The notes beneath the pieces were generated by a model. It had not been told where the DNA came from, did no database searches, and worked only from the letters and a program-made list of their open reading frames with translations. Below are positions 25,986 to 37,231 of a stretch of DNA of 64,000 bases, piece by piece. A program made the translations under genes and the position numbers. This stretch comes from Henckelia pumila (taxonomy: Eukaryota; Streptophyta; Magnoliopsida; Lamiales; Gesneriaceae): positions 5,146,001-5,210,000 of the forward strand of contig NC_133121.1 in the NCBI RefSeq assembly GCF_033568475.1, written 5' to 3'. Numbering within the stretch: the stretch's first letter is position 1; each line of letters begins with the position of its first letter.

Positions 25986-27371
25986 TGTAGCGATCCTACC
26001 TGGATCCACTACCTAATCAGAGTAATAAAGCGCATGCAATAATATTAAAAGCATGAATAGCGGATAATTAAAATACAACAAATCCAATCGGCAGAATACA
26101 ACCGACGATAAACAAAAGTGTATAATATTTATACATCCAAATCAAAAATTCTGAGGGTCACAACCCTACCGCTAAATCCCTGCTGCTACCTGCACCGGCC
26201 TCACTCCTGGTGCAAACCTCCGGGACCGTCTAGTCTCAAACTTGCCCCTCCACAAGGTATCCCAAGAACACCAAACACAGGGACGTGAACGACAACGCTC
26301 AGTACGAAAGAAATGATATATAAACAAATATGCAACACATAAATGACTTTAAAATTCTGGGTAAAACAGTCTGATCAGGGCGCCACCGAATATATAGCAC
26401 CTTGCCAGAGAGCGACTCCGCGGGGGTACTCCTATATTCACCCTACCACTATAGAGTCAATCCCACCTTCGTAATCGCTCCTAGTGATAGCAAAACCAGG
26501 GGCTGAGCCTCCCCAAAACCTGACCCAAATCCAAAACAGGACACAAGGCTCACATGAAAACTGATAACACCTGGCTCGAGTCCATGATGAGTTACAAGCT
26601 CCCTATGGAAACCGTCAATGACTCAGTACTCACGAGATGCAGTCCAGTATAAAAACATGCATGTGCTAAAACAGTAAATCATGAAAAACATATAGCACAT
26701 AAGCATGCAACATATAAACATATATATCATGTCGGCTATCTCGGTCAGTACTTACGTACCTCTAATACTGCGGGTCAAACATAGCACACTGGTCTAGATC
26801 TCACGTCTACAAGTCTACTCTACTGCGACTACAATGAAAATATTCATGCATCAATATTTAAGCTTTAAAAGCCTTAACTAAGCTATTTCATACTCCTAAA
26901 TATTTTTATGAAGCCAAAGCTATACATGCGTTCGCCGTCAGCCCTTTATTGTTGCTTGCCTCAAAACTAGGCCACAGTTCCGCTACGACGTCTGGATCAC
27001 TCCGCTACTTTTGGATTCCCAATAGGACGCCTAGATTTCCCTAGATCTAAGCTAGAAGGCTAGAGAAATGAGAGAGAAGGATTTTGGTGCGCCTAGAAAT
27101 GAACCTCGACACCTCTATTTATAGACGGAGATCGGAGCGTCCGATCCCGACATCGGAGCGTCCGATGTCCCATCCGTACGTGACGTCACCTTGCTGACGT
27201 AGAGGATGACGTAAGCCCTAGCCCTAATCAGACCGTTCGATGCTACCGATAGAGCTTCCGATCCCGATCGGAGCCTCCGATCTCCACTTCGGAGCGTCAT
27301 TTACTTTGGCCCAATTTCTTACTTTTTGCTAATTATTCCTTAATCACCTTACTGGAGTACATGCCACTACA
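25986..27371 (-). mobile_element. Solo gypsy LTR with 5-bp target duplication
   Basis: Ends are TGTAGCGATCC on the left and GCCACTACA on the right, reading as an LTR on the minus strand. It is flanked by taaat on both sides (25,981-25,985 and 27,372-27,376). It is related to the LTR at 3,394-4,909 and carries a matching palindromic array and TATA box at its 5' (right) side. No internal region is present, so it arose by recombination between two LTRs. The target is the Helitron just downstream of the helicase gene. Confidence 0.92.
27127..27297 (-). repeat. Near-palindromic array of the solo LTR
   Basis: Several variants of ATCGGAGCGTCCGATC lie upstream (on the minus strand) of the TATA box at about 27,113-27,121. 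A CGTGACGTCACC stretch near 27,178 holds the palindrome TGACGTCA, a classic bZIP-type core. This parallels 3,547-3,815. Confidence 0.65.
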
Positions 27372-27376
27372 TAAAT

Positions 27377-28252
27377 TATGTTGAACCACTTCGTTCTAAA
27401 TGCAATAGAATATTTTTGAATCCAACAAACGGATGATACTACAAGGTATCAACAACATGAATTAAGTTTCACTGCTCAGTTTCTTAGTATATATTTTGAT
27501 CAAATGCTTATTTATTTCTCATTCACAAATATTGACCTCTATTTAGTTTAACATCATTTGAAAGGATCTGATAATGTTTTTTAAAAAAATAAATATTTCG
27601 TTGTTTTTTTAAAATCATAAATTGTGCACGTTATAAGTTCTTAATGTTAAAAGTATTCTTATATATTTGTTTCCCTACAGTTCAAGATTTTATCTGTTTG
27701 GATAGGTGACAGATTGGTGAAAGTGTTGTGATTGGTGAAAGTGCTATTATCGTAGTCTACCAGAAATCATGACATAAATTTAAGAATATGGATAAATAAG
27801 AGATTATCTATTCAATCTATGTGATATTTTTTTGTCGGTAAGTGCAATTTATGACGATTTTATGTCAATTTTCAATATTTTACTTTATCATTGCATAATA
27901 TGATACATGTGTATTTCTTGACAAGATAAAAATGTGATTCTGGTGAAGGTCGTTACAAAACTAAAGTCTTCTAATTAATTTTTTCTTAGATGAATGAATG
28001 GTGGACGTAGAAAGATATTGTCTTTGAACTTTCATATATTTTGTGTTATTTAGCTTCTCACTCTATTTAATCTTGTTGTTGCTAGAAGTGTGTATTTTTC
28101 CTCCTTTTACACACATCTCTGATCCTAACAATGAGTAAGAAGTTAACTATATTATATGTACGTCTATATTCATATTCATTTTTAAAATGTAAAAAAATTC
28201 ATAATGCACTCATGTTCGTCACACACATGTATCACACATGCCATATATATAT
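27377..28252 (+). other. Helitron 3' non-coding part and flank
   Basis: AT-rich sequence without any supportable gene. It contains the candidate Helitron hairpin at 28,088-28,114. Short frames here carry no recognisable domains. Confidence 0.5.
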
Positions 28253-28374
28253 TTGAAGTTTTGTTATTTTGCCCACCAATCGTGCCAACCTCTGTGCCCA
28301 CCATGTACAATAGTTGAGTGTCTTATATATGATGGGCACAGAAATTGGTATGGTTGCTGGGCAGCATAGCAAAG

Positions 28375-28377
<3 letters not shown>
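28253..28377. mobile_element. MITE flanked by TA tracts (M1)
   Basis: The left half (from ttgaagttttgttattttgc) is the diverged inverse of the right half (ending gcatagcaaagctc). It shares gcccacc and catgtacaat text with the MITE at 30,092-30,246. TA alternation flanks both sides, with a 54-bp tract on the right (28,378-28,431). Confidence 0.7.

Positions 28378-28431
<54 letters not shown>
28378..28431. repeat. TA microsatellite
   Basis: An uninterrupted AT-alternating run of about 54 bp adjoins MITE M1. Confidence 0.95.
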
Positions 28432-28434
<3 letters not shown>

Positions 28435-29101
28435 AATTTGATCGAAATCTGTGTGCGACAGGGTTTTAATGGTTTTTGTTTTTTTTGCACTACTAAAACC
28501 CGATACCGGATTTTAGTGGTCACACACGAATTTTTTGCACCATAGGGTGCAGGTGATTAAAATTATATATATATATATATATGAATAAATGATTTCCTGT
28601 ACACTAGTGTGCAGGGGATTAATGGGGGCTGCTGAGTTGGCAACCGCCTCATATTTATTTATTTTTTAGAAAAAGTTTGGGCCCAAATAAAATAAAATAA
28701 AAACCCCATTCATTTGGCATTCTGAGAACGTGAGAGCGAGCAGTGGAACAGAAGGGAGGAGGATAAGAAGAACACCGGTTTATTCGAAAAATCAGAGGCT
28801 CGACGCCCAAATAAAATAAAATAAAAACTTTTTTGAAAAAAAGTTTGCATGCATCATATCGTTGGCCACATTACTACGTACAGCAGATTTGCAAACAAGC
28901 TTTGCATGACCAAATCAAATATGAAATAATTATTGTATTTATTAGAACAATTAGTTATATTAATTACAAAATATTAATAAAATTATTGTTTTTAACAAAA
29001 AAAAAATTAATGCATAACAAATTTATGTAATACATATAGTTTTAACAAAAAAAAATTATATTCAATAATAGAAAACAATAAATTAAAGTATGTAAATAAA
29101 A

Positions 29102-29240
29102 GGAAAATATTTTTTTTGGTCCACTATTCATATTTTGGTTTTGGTCCATTAATTTTTTAAAATTTTGTTTTAGTACATTAACTTATAATTTTCAGTGATT
29201 TTGGTCCAACTGCATACGTGTTAACTCGAAATTGACACAT
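29102..29240. mobile_element. Truncated Mutator-type MITE
   Basis: It starts ggaaaatattttttttggtcc after taaataaaa and resembles the left half of the MITE at 8,007-8,308, including the 'catacgtgt' text. The right half is missing. In duplicate copy B, a different MITE of the same end type sits at exactly this position (50,013). Confidence 0.65.
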
Positions 29241-29637
29241 CTCAGTATTTCATCGCATGGTTACTAAAATTGAAAAATAGATATGGCTTGATAATTATGA
29301 GAAATTAAGTTAGGAATTTATTATATTTTCTCGACTTAAGGATTTGATTGTGTATCTTGATTTTAGGCTTTTCCATATTTGCCTTTAATTTCTATCATTA
29401 TTGTCTTTCTTTAAAATAATTAATAATAATATTATTATTATTATTTAAAAAGCAAAAAGAAAACCATAACCGTATTCATTGAAATTTGTTACTAGATTTT
29501 TGATACTTTGGAATATTTTTGACATAAAGGAGATTATGTAATTTCAATTGCAAGCATGAATTGGAAAAGTTTCAAATTAAATTTACTATTATCAGAATAT
29601 CTCATATTAAATTCATGTCAGATTTACTAATTATCAT

Positions 29638-29792
29638 ATGTGTACATGGAGGGTTACACGTTGGGTTACGCACTACATATAAAATTACAAAAATATTCTT
29701 CAACTTAATTTGAAAAAAACTCTTTCCAAAATACATTATGTAATTTCAAGTGCTACGTGTAACCCAACGTGTAATCCTTCGTATACACGTAG
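29638..29792. mobile_element. MITE present only in duplicate copy A
   Basis: The arms ggttacacgttgggttac (left) and gtaacccaacgtgtaatcc (right) are inverse copies. The matching place in copy B (near 51,820-51,835) lacks the whole element. The exact ends and target duplication are unclear, so no superfamily is assigned. Confidence 0.75.
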
Positions 29793-29876
29793 CATCACCC
29801 TTCATTTAAATCTTTCAATATCGAACATCTAATATATGATATTTCAAGAATTTTAGCATGAGTCGCCGCTAGCACC

Positions 29877-29901
29877 TATATATATATATATATATATATA
29901 T
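29877..29901. repeat. TA microsatellite left of MITE M2
   Basis: A TA run of about 25 bp. In duplicate copy B the site is only a short tatatata, so the tract grew with or after the MITE insertions. Confidence 0.9.
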
Positions 29902-30057
29902 TAGTTTCTTTCAAGTGCCCACCTACCATTCCCACCACCATGCCCATCAATGATGTGTCACTATTTTATTAGACCTACAATTTATCACATCTTTATCACA
30001 TCCAATAAAATAATGACACATCATTGGTGGGCATGGTAGATGGGCATTTGAAAGAAA

Positions 30058-30060
<3 letters not shown>
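29902..30060. mobile_element. MITE flanked by TA tracts (M2)
   Basis: Left arm agtttctttcaagtgccc and right arm gggcatttgaaagaaact are inverse copies, and pairing extends about 50 bp inward. It is flanked on both sides by TA repeats. It is absent from duplicate copy B, where the site reads cacctatatataatgaag (near 51,910). Confidence 0.85.
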
Positions 30061-30091
<31 letters not shown>

Positions 30092-30094
<3 letters not shown>

Positions 30095-30243
30095 TTCTTT
30101 TATGGTGCCCAACTCATATGCCCAACTCCATGCCCACCATGTACAATATGTGAGTTGACCAACACAATTGATGAGTTGACTTATCACATATTGTACATGG
30201 TGGGCATGGAGTTGGGCATATAGAGTTGGGCACAATAAAAGAA

Positions 30244-30246
<3 letters not shown>
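30092..30246. mobile_element. MITE flanked by TA tracts (M3)
   Basis: A 155-bp near-perfect fold-back: the first 65-70 bp, from gagttcttttatggtgccc, pairs with the end, ttgggcacaataaaagaactc. A TA run of about 30 bp precedes it and one of about 64 bp (30,247-30,310) follows. It is absent from duplicate copy B. TA flanks fit insertion at TA (Tc1/mariner-like), or a microsatellite-targeting element of the rice Micron kind. Confidence 0.88.
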
Positions 30247-30315
<69 letters not shown>

Positions 30316-30362
30316 AAGCAGTACCCTATATTGCTTACTTCGAAAACACACAAATTCGAAAC

Positions 30363-30726
30363 ATGCGTGCTTGGACATTAATTTTTGTGGCCTTGAACAC
30401 TTTGAGCTTTATAGGTCACCAAACCAATGCAGATGATGTATCCTGGCTATGATGCCAACAAACAAATATTAGGAACCTATGCATGAATATCATCAGGGCC
30501 GATCCCCGCAACTACCTGAAGACCAACCCTGAAGGATTATGCCAAATTATAGCCGATAAAGCCAAACTTGTTTCCGCAGCCAATCTTGCAAAGATATCCA
30601 ACCTTCTCAAGACAAGTACCGGTAGCTACAATCAAGCCTTGTCTGTTTGCTACCAAGAGTATTATCAAGCTCTTGATTATCTGCGAGGTCTAGATTTGTC
30701 TGTTATTAGTCATGATACCTACAAAA
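30363..30726 (+). pseudogene. Pectin methylesterase/invertase inhibitor, copy A
   Basis: ATG at 30,363 opens a signal peptide (hydrophobic through LIFVAL...LSFIG). A TGA at about 30,450 then replaces a tryptophan codon seen in copy B. After it the frame continues through CQQTNIRNLC, the N-terminal two-cysteine hairpin of this family, and ALSVCYQEYYQALDYL, the conserved inhibitor helix. The gene is cut at 30,726 by the copia A LTR. The missing 3' part is not found beyond the element. Family role: apoplastic proteins that inhibit pectin methylesterase or invertase. Which enzyme would be the target cannot be told. Confidence 0.85.
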
Positions 30727-31172
30727 TGTTGGAAATTGTATTATTGAATGAATTACAATTGAAATGGGCTTGAAAGAGTTTGAATTGATTGACCCAAATT
30801 GTTTGTAAAAGCCTTGTCCAAAGTATTACAAAATTCAAAATTTTGGTGAAATAAATTGGAGGGAAATGGGGAAATGGTAGTCCCACATTGGAACAACTTC
30901 AATTTGTTGTTCACCTTAATTAGTCCAACATTGGACTATGGGATTGGGTTCTTAGGGCACCGGATGTTTTGTAAAGGGGCAAGACGCTAATCGATGCAAC
31001 AAACACACGCGCGCGGCCGGCCGGCGCGGCGAGGCGAGGCGTGGTGTGGTGTGGTGTGGTCTTCTGATCCGATTATTTTTTTTGAATAAAATTTATTTAA
31101 AATAATATTTTATTATTTTATTGAGTAGGCCCGAGCGGTAAATTATTACCGCGCGGGCGCAACACCTCACAT
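30727..31172 (+). mobile_element. 5' LTR of copia A (at least this extent)
   Basis: It begins TGTTGGAAATTG and matches 45,236-45,678 with few differences, including a ggccggccgg stretch and gtggt repeats. The matching copy is truncated at 45,678, so the true LTR end is hidden. It could extend towards 31,320. I find no clear initiator-tRNA primer site before the gag start. Confidence 0.8.
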
Positions 31173-31310
31173 GCGAGACAGTGAGTCAAAACGGCTTGCG
31201 CCCGAGCGGTAAAAAATTGCCGCGCGGACGCGTACCAAAATAGCGAGACAGTAGGTTGGCTTAAAGTTGGCCGCTCGAGCGGTAGAAAATTACCGCCCGA
31301 GCGCACCTTC
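31128..31310 (+). repeat. Three GC-rich hairpins in copia A leader/LTR
   Basis: Units of the form cccgagcggtaa-(A/T)n-ttaccgcgcgggcgc occur near 31,130, 31,199 and 31,270, about 70 bp apart. Each can fold on itself. The first is also in the 3' LTR (45,636-45,668). A looser one lies at about 54,226 in a different LTR-like region. Confidence 0.7.
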
Positions 31311-31379
31311 TGCAGAATTTGGAATACACCCTTAAAACAATCGCAAGACGAAATTTTTTGTATTTCCCGGATTCTGAAG

Positions 31380-34300
31380 ATGTCTACCATTTCATTCACT
31401 TCGCTCGCTTCCGCCCCCGCTCATGGAGAAAAGCCGCCAAAGTTTTCTGGTGCCGACTTCAAACGTTGGCAGCAAAAGATGCTGTTCTATCTGACCACCC
31501 TTAATCTGTCTAGATTTCTCAAGGAGGATACCCCCGTCGTCGTTGAAGGCGATTCTGACACACAAAGAAGGACAACAATAGATGCATGGAACCACAACGA
31601 TTTTCTCTGCAGGAATTATATTCTGAATGGCCTCGACGACACTCTCTATAGTGTCTACTCCTCTGTGAAGACAGCCAAGGAATTATGGGATTCTTTGGAA
31701 AAGAAGTACAAAACTGAAGATGCCGGCATAAAGAAGTTTGTAGTTGGCAAATTTCTGGACTTCAAGATGGTAGACTCAAAAACTGTAATGAGTCAAGTTC
31801 AAGAGATACAAATCATCTTGCATGACTTATTGGCCGAAGGAATGAAAATCAATGAACCATTCCAAGTCGCGTCTATCATTGAGAAATTGCCTCTAATGTG
31901 GAAAGACTTCAAAAACTACCTTAAGCACAAACGTAAGGAGTTGAAACTTGAAGATCTTATTGTAAGGCTTCGCATCGAGGAGGACAACAGAAATACCGAG
32001 GCCAAGTCACATAAAAAGCTGATGGAAACCAAGGCCAAAGCAAATCTGGCGGAGTCTAGTACGAGTCAAAAGAAGAAGCGCCCCCATGATGAAAAGCAAA
32101 AGGGGAAAGCGAAGAAATTCCAAGGAAGTTGCTACAACTGTGGCAAACCGAATCATATGGCAAGGGACTGCCGACTTCCAAAGAAAAATAACAAAAATCA
32201 GAAACCAAGGCAAGTGAACATGGTTCAAGAAAGGTATGTACCTTTAGCACTTTTTGATATTGATCTTAGTGTTGTTATATGTGAGACCAATATGGTGGAT
32301 GATCCAAGAGGATGGTGGATCGATACCGGCTCTACGAGTCACGTGTGTGCCGAGAAAGACATGTATTCCACCTATGCCACCGTTGGGGATTGAAAGTTGT
32401 TCATGGGAAACTCCGCAACGTCTGAAGTTGTGGGAGTGGGAAATGTGGTGTTGAAGATGACCTCGGGTAAAGAGGTGACGCTAAAAAATGTGCTGCATGT
32501 GCCAGACATTCGGAAGAACTTAGTTTCTGGTTTACTCTTGAGCAAAGCTGGATTTAGAATGGTATTTGAATCTGATAAATTTGTGTTAACTAAATCTGGT
32601 GTATATGTTGGGAAAGGGTACCAAGATAGTGGTCTCTTTAAGTTAAATGTAATGAATGTTTCCCGCCTTGAGGCGAAGAATAAAGTTATTGGTTCTGCTT
32701 ACTTGACTGAAAGTTATGATATATGGCATGAACGATTAGGACATGTTAACTTCAACACGTTGCAAAGACTTGCAAATTTAAATGTAATACCTATGTTTAA
32801 AAGAAATCCACAAAACAAGTGTGAGATAAGTGTTGAAGCGAAAATGGTTAAAGCTCATAATGTCACGAGAAGTACTACGCCACTTGAATTAATACATACT
32901 GATGTATGTGATTTAAAAATGGTACAAACATGAGTTGGAAATAAGTACTTTATAACATTCATTGATGATTGCACCAGATTTTGTTATGTATATTTATTGA
33001 AAAGCAAAGATGAAGCGATCGACGCTTTCAAGAAATATAAAACTGAGATTGAAAATCAACGAAGTTCAAAAATTAAAATGATTCGAAGTGATCGAGGTGG
33101 AGAGTATGTGGCTCCTTTTGAAGAATTTTGCTCAACTTCGGGCATCATTCATCAAACGACAGCCCCTTACTCACCTCAATCTAATGGCGTTGCAGAACGC
33201 AAAAATCGAACATTAAAGGAAATGATGAACGCGTTGTTAATAAATTCTGGCTTACCTCAAAATATGCGGGGTGAAGCGATTCTCTCAGCAACTCACATTC
33301 TAAACCGGATTCCAATCAAAAGAAAAGATGAAACACCATATGAACAATGAAAAGGTCGTAAACCTTCTTACCAATACCTCAAAGTGTGGGGGTGTTTGGC
33401 AAAAGTAGAAGTACCTAAGCCAAAACAAATAAAAATTGGGCCTAAAACGGTTGACTGTATATTTATTGGTTATGCATACAATAGTAGTGCATATCAATTT
33501 TTAGTACATAAGTCAACGAATCCTGATATACATGAAGGCACACATATGGAGTCAAGGAATGTTGTATTCTTTGAAAATATCTTTCCATGTAAAGACAAGA
33601 AAGAAATAAGTTCGAACAAGCGAACTCATGAAAACACAATTGAAACTCCACAAAACAACGTGGAACCATGACGCAGCAAGCGTGCAAGAGTTGAAAAATC
33701 GTTTGGTCCTGATTTTCTAACATACATGTTAGATAATGAACCAAGAACTCTTCAAGAGGCTTTATCAAATCCTGAGGCTCATTTTTGGAAGGAAGCCATA
33801 CAAAATGAAATAGATTCCATAATGCATAATCATACATGGGAGTTGGTTGATCTCCCTCCGGGATGTAAACCTTTAGGATCCAAGTGGATTCTTAAAAGGA
33901 AATACAAAGAAGATGGATCTATAGATAAATATAAAGCTCGACTCGTGGTTCAAGGTTTTAGACAAAAAGAGGGATATGATTTCTTCGATACCTACTCTCC
34001 GGTTTCTAGAATAACATCCATTCGTGTTCTCATAGCTATTGCAGCATTGCATGATCTTGAGATTCATCAAATGGATGTTAAAACTGCGTTTTTGAACGGA
34101 AAATTGGATGAAAAATAATATATAAAACAACCAGAAGGGTTTGTTGTACCCGGGAAAGAACAAAAGATGTGTAAACTTGTCAAGTCATTGTATGGACTTA
34201 AACAAGCACCTAAACAGTGGCATCAAAAGTTTGACACTGCAATGTTGTTAAATGGTTTCACAATAAATGAATGTGATAAATGTGTCTACATTAAAGGTAC

Positions 34301-35279
34301 TACAAATGCATATGTAATTGTTTGTTTTTATGTAGATGACATGTTAATCATGGGTAGCAATCATAAATTGATTGTGAAAACCAAGAAAATGTTGAGACAA
34401 CATTTTGATATGAAGGATTTGGGATTGTGTGATATAATTCTAGGGATTAAAGTTTCTAGACTTCCTGCTGGAATTATGTTATCCCAAACTCATTATGTAG
34501 AAAAGGTTCTTGAACGATTTAATGCCACAAATCATTCTACGGCTAGAACACCTATGGAATTGGGTACACATTTAGCCAAAAATAGAGGAGAACCTATTTC
34601 ACAAGTGGAATATGCAAGGGTGATAGGAAGTTTGATGTATTTAACTAACTGTACCCGTCCTGATCTTGCATATACCGTAAATAAGCTAAGTCGATTCACA
34701 AGTAAACCAAGTAAGGATCATTGGAAAGCACTAATGAGAGTGCTTGGATATTTGAAATACACTTTGAGTTATGGACTCATGTATACAAAATATCCTGCGT
34801 TCCTAGAAGGATATTGTGATGCAAATTGGATTTCTGACACAAAAGACTCCAAGTCTACGAGTGGATATGTGTTCACTATTGGTGGAGGAGCGGTGTCAAG
34901 GAGATCCTCTAAACAAACTTGTATAGCTCGGTCGACTATGGAGTCCGAGTTTATTGCTCTAGATAAAGCTGGAGAAGAAGCCGAGTGGCTTCGAAACTTT
35001 CTCGAAGATATTCCATGTTGGAATAAACCGGTGTCTTCCATTACGATTCATTGTGACAGTCAGCCAGCAATAGGAAGAGCACAAAGTAGTATGTACAATG
35101 GTAAATCTCGACATATTCGTCGGAGACATAATATCATAAGACAATTGATCTCGAATGGGGTTATTTCGGTTGACTATGTGAAGTCAAAGGAAAACCTTGC
35201 GGATCCGCTTACAAAAAGTATAAATAGAGATCAAATGTACAAACTACTTGGAGGAATGGGTTTAAAATCCACAAAATAA
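31380..35279 (+). pseudogene. Copia A gag-pol, five nonsense codons
   Basis: From ATG 31,380 to the stop at 35,277-35,279 the whole 1,300-codon polyprotein stays in one frame with no frame shift. It is broken by TGA at 32,391, 32,931, 33,348 and 33,669 and TAA at 34,116. Domains in order are gag, zinc knuckle (CYNCGKPNHMARDC), protease DTGSTSHVC, integrase (HERLGH, HTDVC, SDRGGEY, GVAERKNR), RT (QMDVKTAF, YVDD) and RNase H with the usual tail. The catalytic residues I can see are present. It belongs to a different copia lineage from B and C. Copia B lies just downstream at 35,352. Confidence 0.95.
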
Positions 35280-35351
35280 AATATTTATAGCGGTAACCCA
35301 ACCTTGAGAATTGGAGATCCCAAAAACCTTGGTTCCATGGAACAACTAAGT

Positions 35352-37212
35352 TGAAAGAGTGGGTGCCCAGTGAGCCAACTTGTGGCTATGGGCTTTGATG
35401 ACTCTTTGTAAAAACAATCTTTTGTTTAATGTAATTTACACTTTTATGGCAATGACTTTATATTACTTCATATTGTTATATTGTGATATACTATTGTTGT
35501 TTTGATAAAGACCTTGAATATACTATAGTGTATGTAAGATGTGGTAGAACATAGAGATGTCTATCATGAAATACATCTTATAGTCACTGTATATTCTAAA
35601 CAGTTCCTAGTCGATTGAGCCGTCCGATAATAAGGATAAGGATCGCTCGAGTTTGAGACTAGCATTTGCGATGCGGAGTACCACGTTTCATTGGTAGGGA
35701 ACATGGAGATGTTCGAAGCATGCAAATGGATATTCATAGGATGAATAATCGAACTACCCTATCCGGACTTTCCAAGTGGTTATCACTTATCGAGTGGATG
35801 AAGTCCGCGGTTTTGGTTGTACACCATTAGTCCTTACTATTTGAAACATCATGGAGACTCTATATGCTAGTACTGTGCTTTGACTCGTTTACCGACTCTA
35901 TGGGGGTCATCAGGTGTCGGGATTGGGTACAGTTACAACACATATAGGAGTCGATGCATTGTTGTCAAGGATTCACCACATACTTGCGAGTGTGGATATC
36001 CTATGCGATCTGAGGAGATATTAGTGTGACAAATCTCTGGCCAGAGTACTTGATGTGATTTAAGAAATGGTTTCTTAGTAGCACATGCGATGTCACTAAT
36101 TTGATCTTCAAGATGTATTGCATAGTTATCGAATCTTGAGCGACTCTCGATATACCAATGGTTGTTGATTCGATCGGGATATATGGATGAAGGGACCGTA
36201 CTGTATGCTAACCAAAATCTACTGGTTCTTGTAGGCACTATCAGTGATACCTAAAGAATCATGGGGCGATGTTGCTAGGCGCTTTACCATGATTCGTTGG
36301 GCAAGTCGGAAAGTGTTGTTCCGAGTCACAAGGAGTTGTGAGCCCACGGCTAGCTGTATCCCTGAACCATTGAGGGTCACACAGTGTAATGGAGTTTTAA
36401 TCCCCGTTGAGATAGTTAAATTTAAAGAGTTAAATTTAATGAACTAAGAAGTTGGACTTCTTAAATAAGAGTAAGGGAGTAGGATTTCCTAAAATGACAT
36501 AGGGATGGACATTTTTGGAAACCACTGAATTCGGATTCAGGAAAATTTATTTTGACTTTAAAATGTGCAAAAATGGTTTCTGTGCACGTTGGTAAAATCG
36601 GTTTATCAATCGGAGTCACGATGAATTTTATATTAATTTCTGAACGTGCGGGCGTTGCTTGTCGGGCCCCAACTTATGACTAATGGGCCCTAAGGTGTTA
36701 GTGGCCTGCATTATAAATAAGTTATTGCAGTACAGAAATTACACACAACAGGTCATTATTTTTGAGAGACAGAATTCGAACCCTAGCCTCCTCTCTCTCT
36801 CACAATTCGGCCGTTCCCCTTCTTGCTCTATCAGAGAAATTTCAGTCTGTGATTTTGAATTGCAGTCAGGAATAACGAATCAGATTCGTTTAATCTCTTC
36901 GCAGAAAAACTTCTGATAGATTTTCTAGTGCAATCTATCAGAGGGATTTAAACCCCATTCGTGGACCTGATTGAAGGAGTTCATCGGTTCCATGGAGAGA
37001 CAACAAGAGCAGATTAATTCTGTTGGTGTCCAATAATCTCGCTTCGAGATTGAAGGTAAATTTTAATTAATTGTTATTCAATTTTACACACACATAATTT
37101 AATTGTTGAATGGTTGATACCCACATTATGGAATCGTTCCATAAATAAAATTTTTAAACTTCCGCTGCACCGGGTATCAATCGTGATTGATCTGAACGCC
37201 AGTTTTCCAACA
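35352..37212 (+). mobile_element. 5' LTR of copia B
   Basis: TGAAAGAGTGGG to TTTTCCAACA. By eye about 18 substitutions and no indels separate it from the 3' LTR (roughly 1%). TATAAATAAG near 36,713 is a likely TATA box, placing transcription start near 36,740. Short frames in it are not genes. Confidence 0.95.
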
Positions 37213-37213
37213 G

Positions 37214-37231
37214 TGATATCAAAGCCAGGTT
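37214..37231 (+). other. Primer-binding site of copia B
   Basis: TGATATCAAAGCCAGGTT directly follows the LTR. It matches the complement of the initiator methionine tRNA 3' end (TGGTATCAGAGCCAGGTT) with two mismatches, so priming may be impaired in this copy. Confidence 0.8.

Larger units (their letters stand above)
18572..28122 (+). mobile_element. Near full-length Helitron (copy 2)
   Basis: The 5' end is placed at TCTATCTATTTTATAAAA. It follows an A and begins TC as Helitrons do, and it coincides with the point where the two gag palindrome arms stop matching. The element carries a Rep/helicase gene at 20,529-25,869 and is interrupted by a solo gypsy LTR (25,986-27,371). The proposed 3' end is a 7-bp stem (GTGTGTA/TACACAC, 28,088-28,114) followed by CTGA and then T at 28,123. 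That end is weak: the sequence beyond it does not continue the gag gene. 18,572-20,528 is non-coding AT-rich DNA. Confidence 0.7.
28850..30726 (+). repeat. Duplicated segment, copy A
   Basis: This matches 49,770-52,360 in order: gcagatttgcaaacaa block, AT-rich stretch, intergenic DNA and inhibitor pseudogene. The copies differ mainly by transposon insertions. Copy A has a truncated Mutator MITE (29,102), a MITE at 29,638, two TA-flanked MITEs and copia A. Copy B has two Mutator-type elements. Each copy therefore preserves empty sites for the other's insertions. 28,432-28,849 holds no gene that I can support. Confidence 0.88.

Noticed and set aside
28323..28545. Tyr/Ile-repeat frames near 28.4 kb and 30.2 kb
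   Set aside because: They read through TA microsatellites.
35933..36447. Frames of 101 and 67 codons, repeated at 43,480-43,994
   Set aside because: They lie in the two copia B LTRs and are duplicates of each other; no domain and no expected coding role in an LTR.
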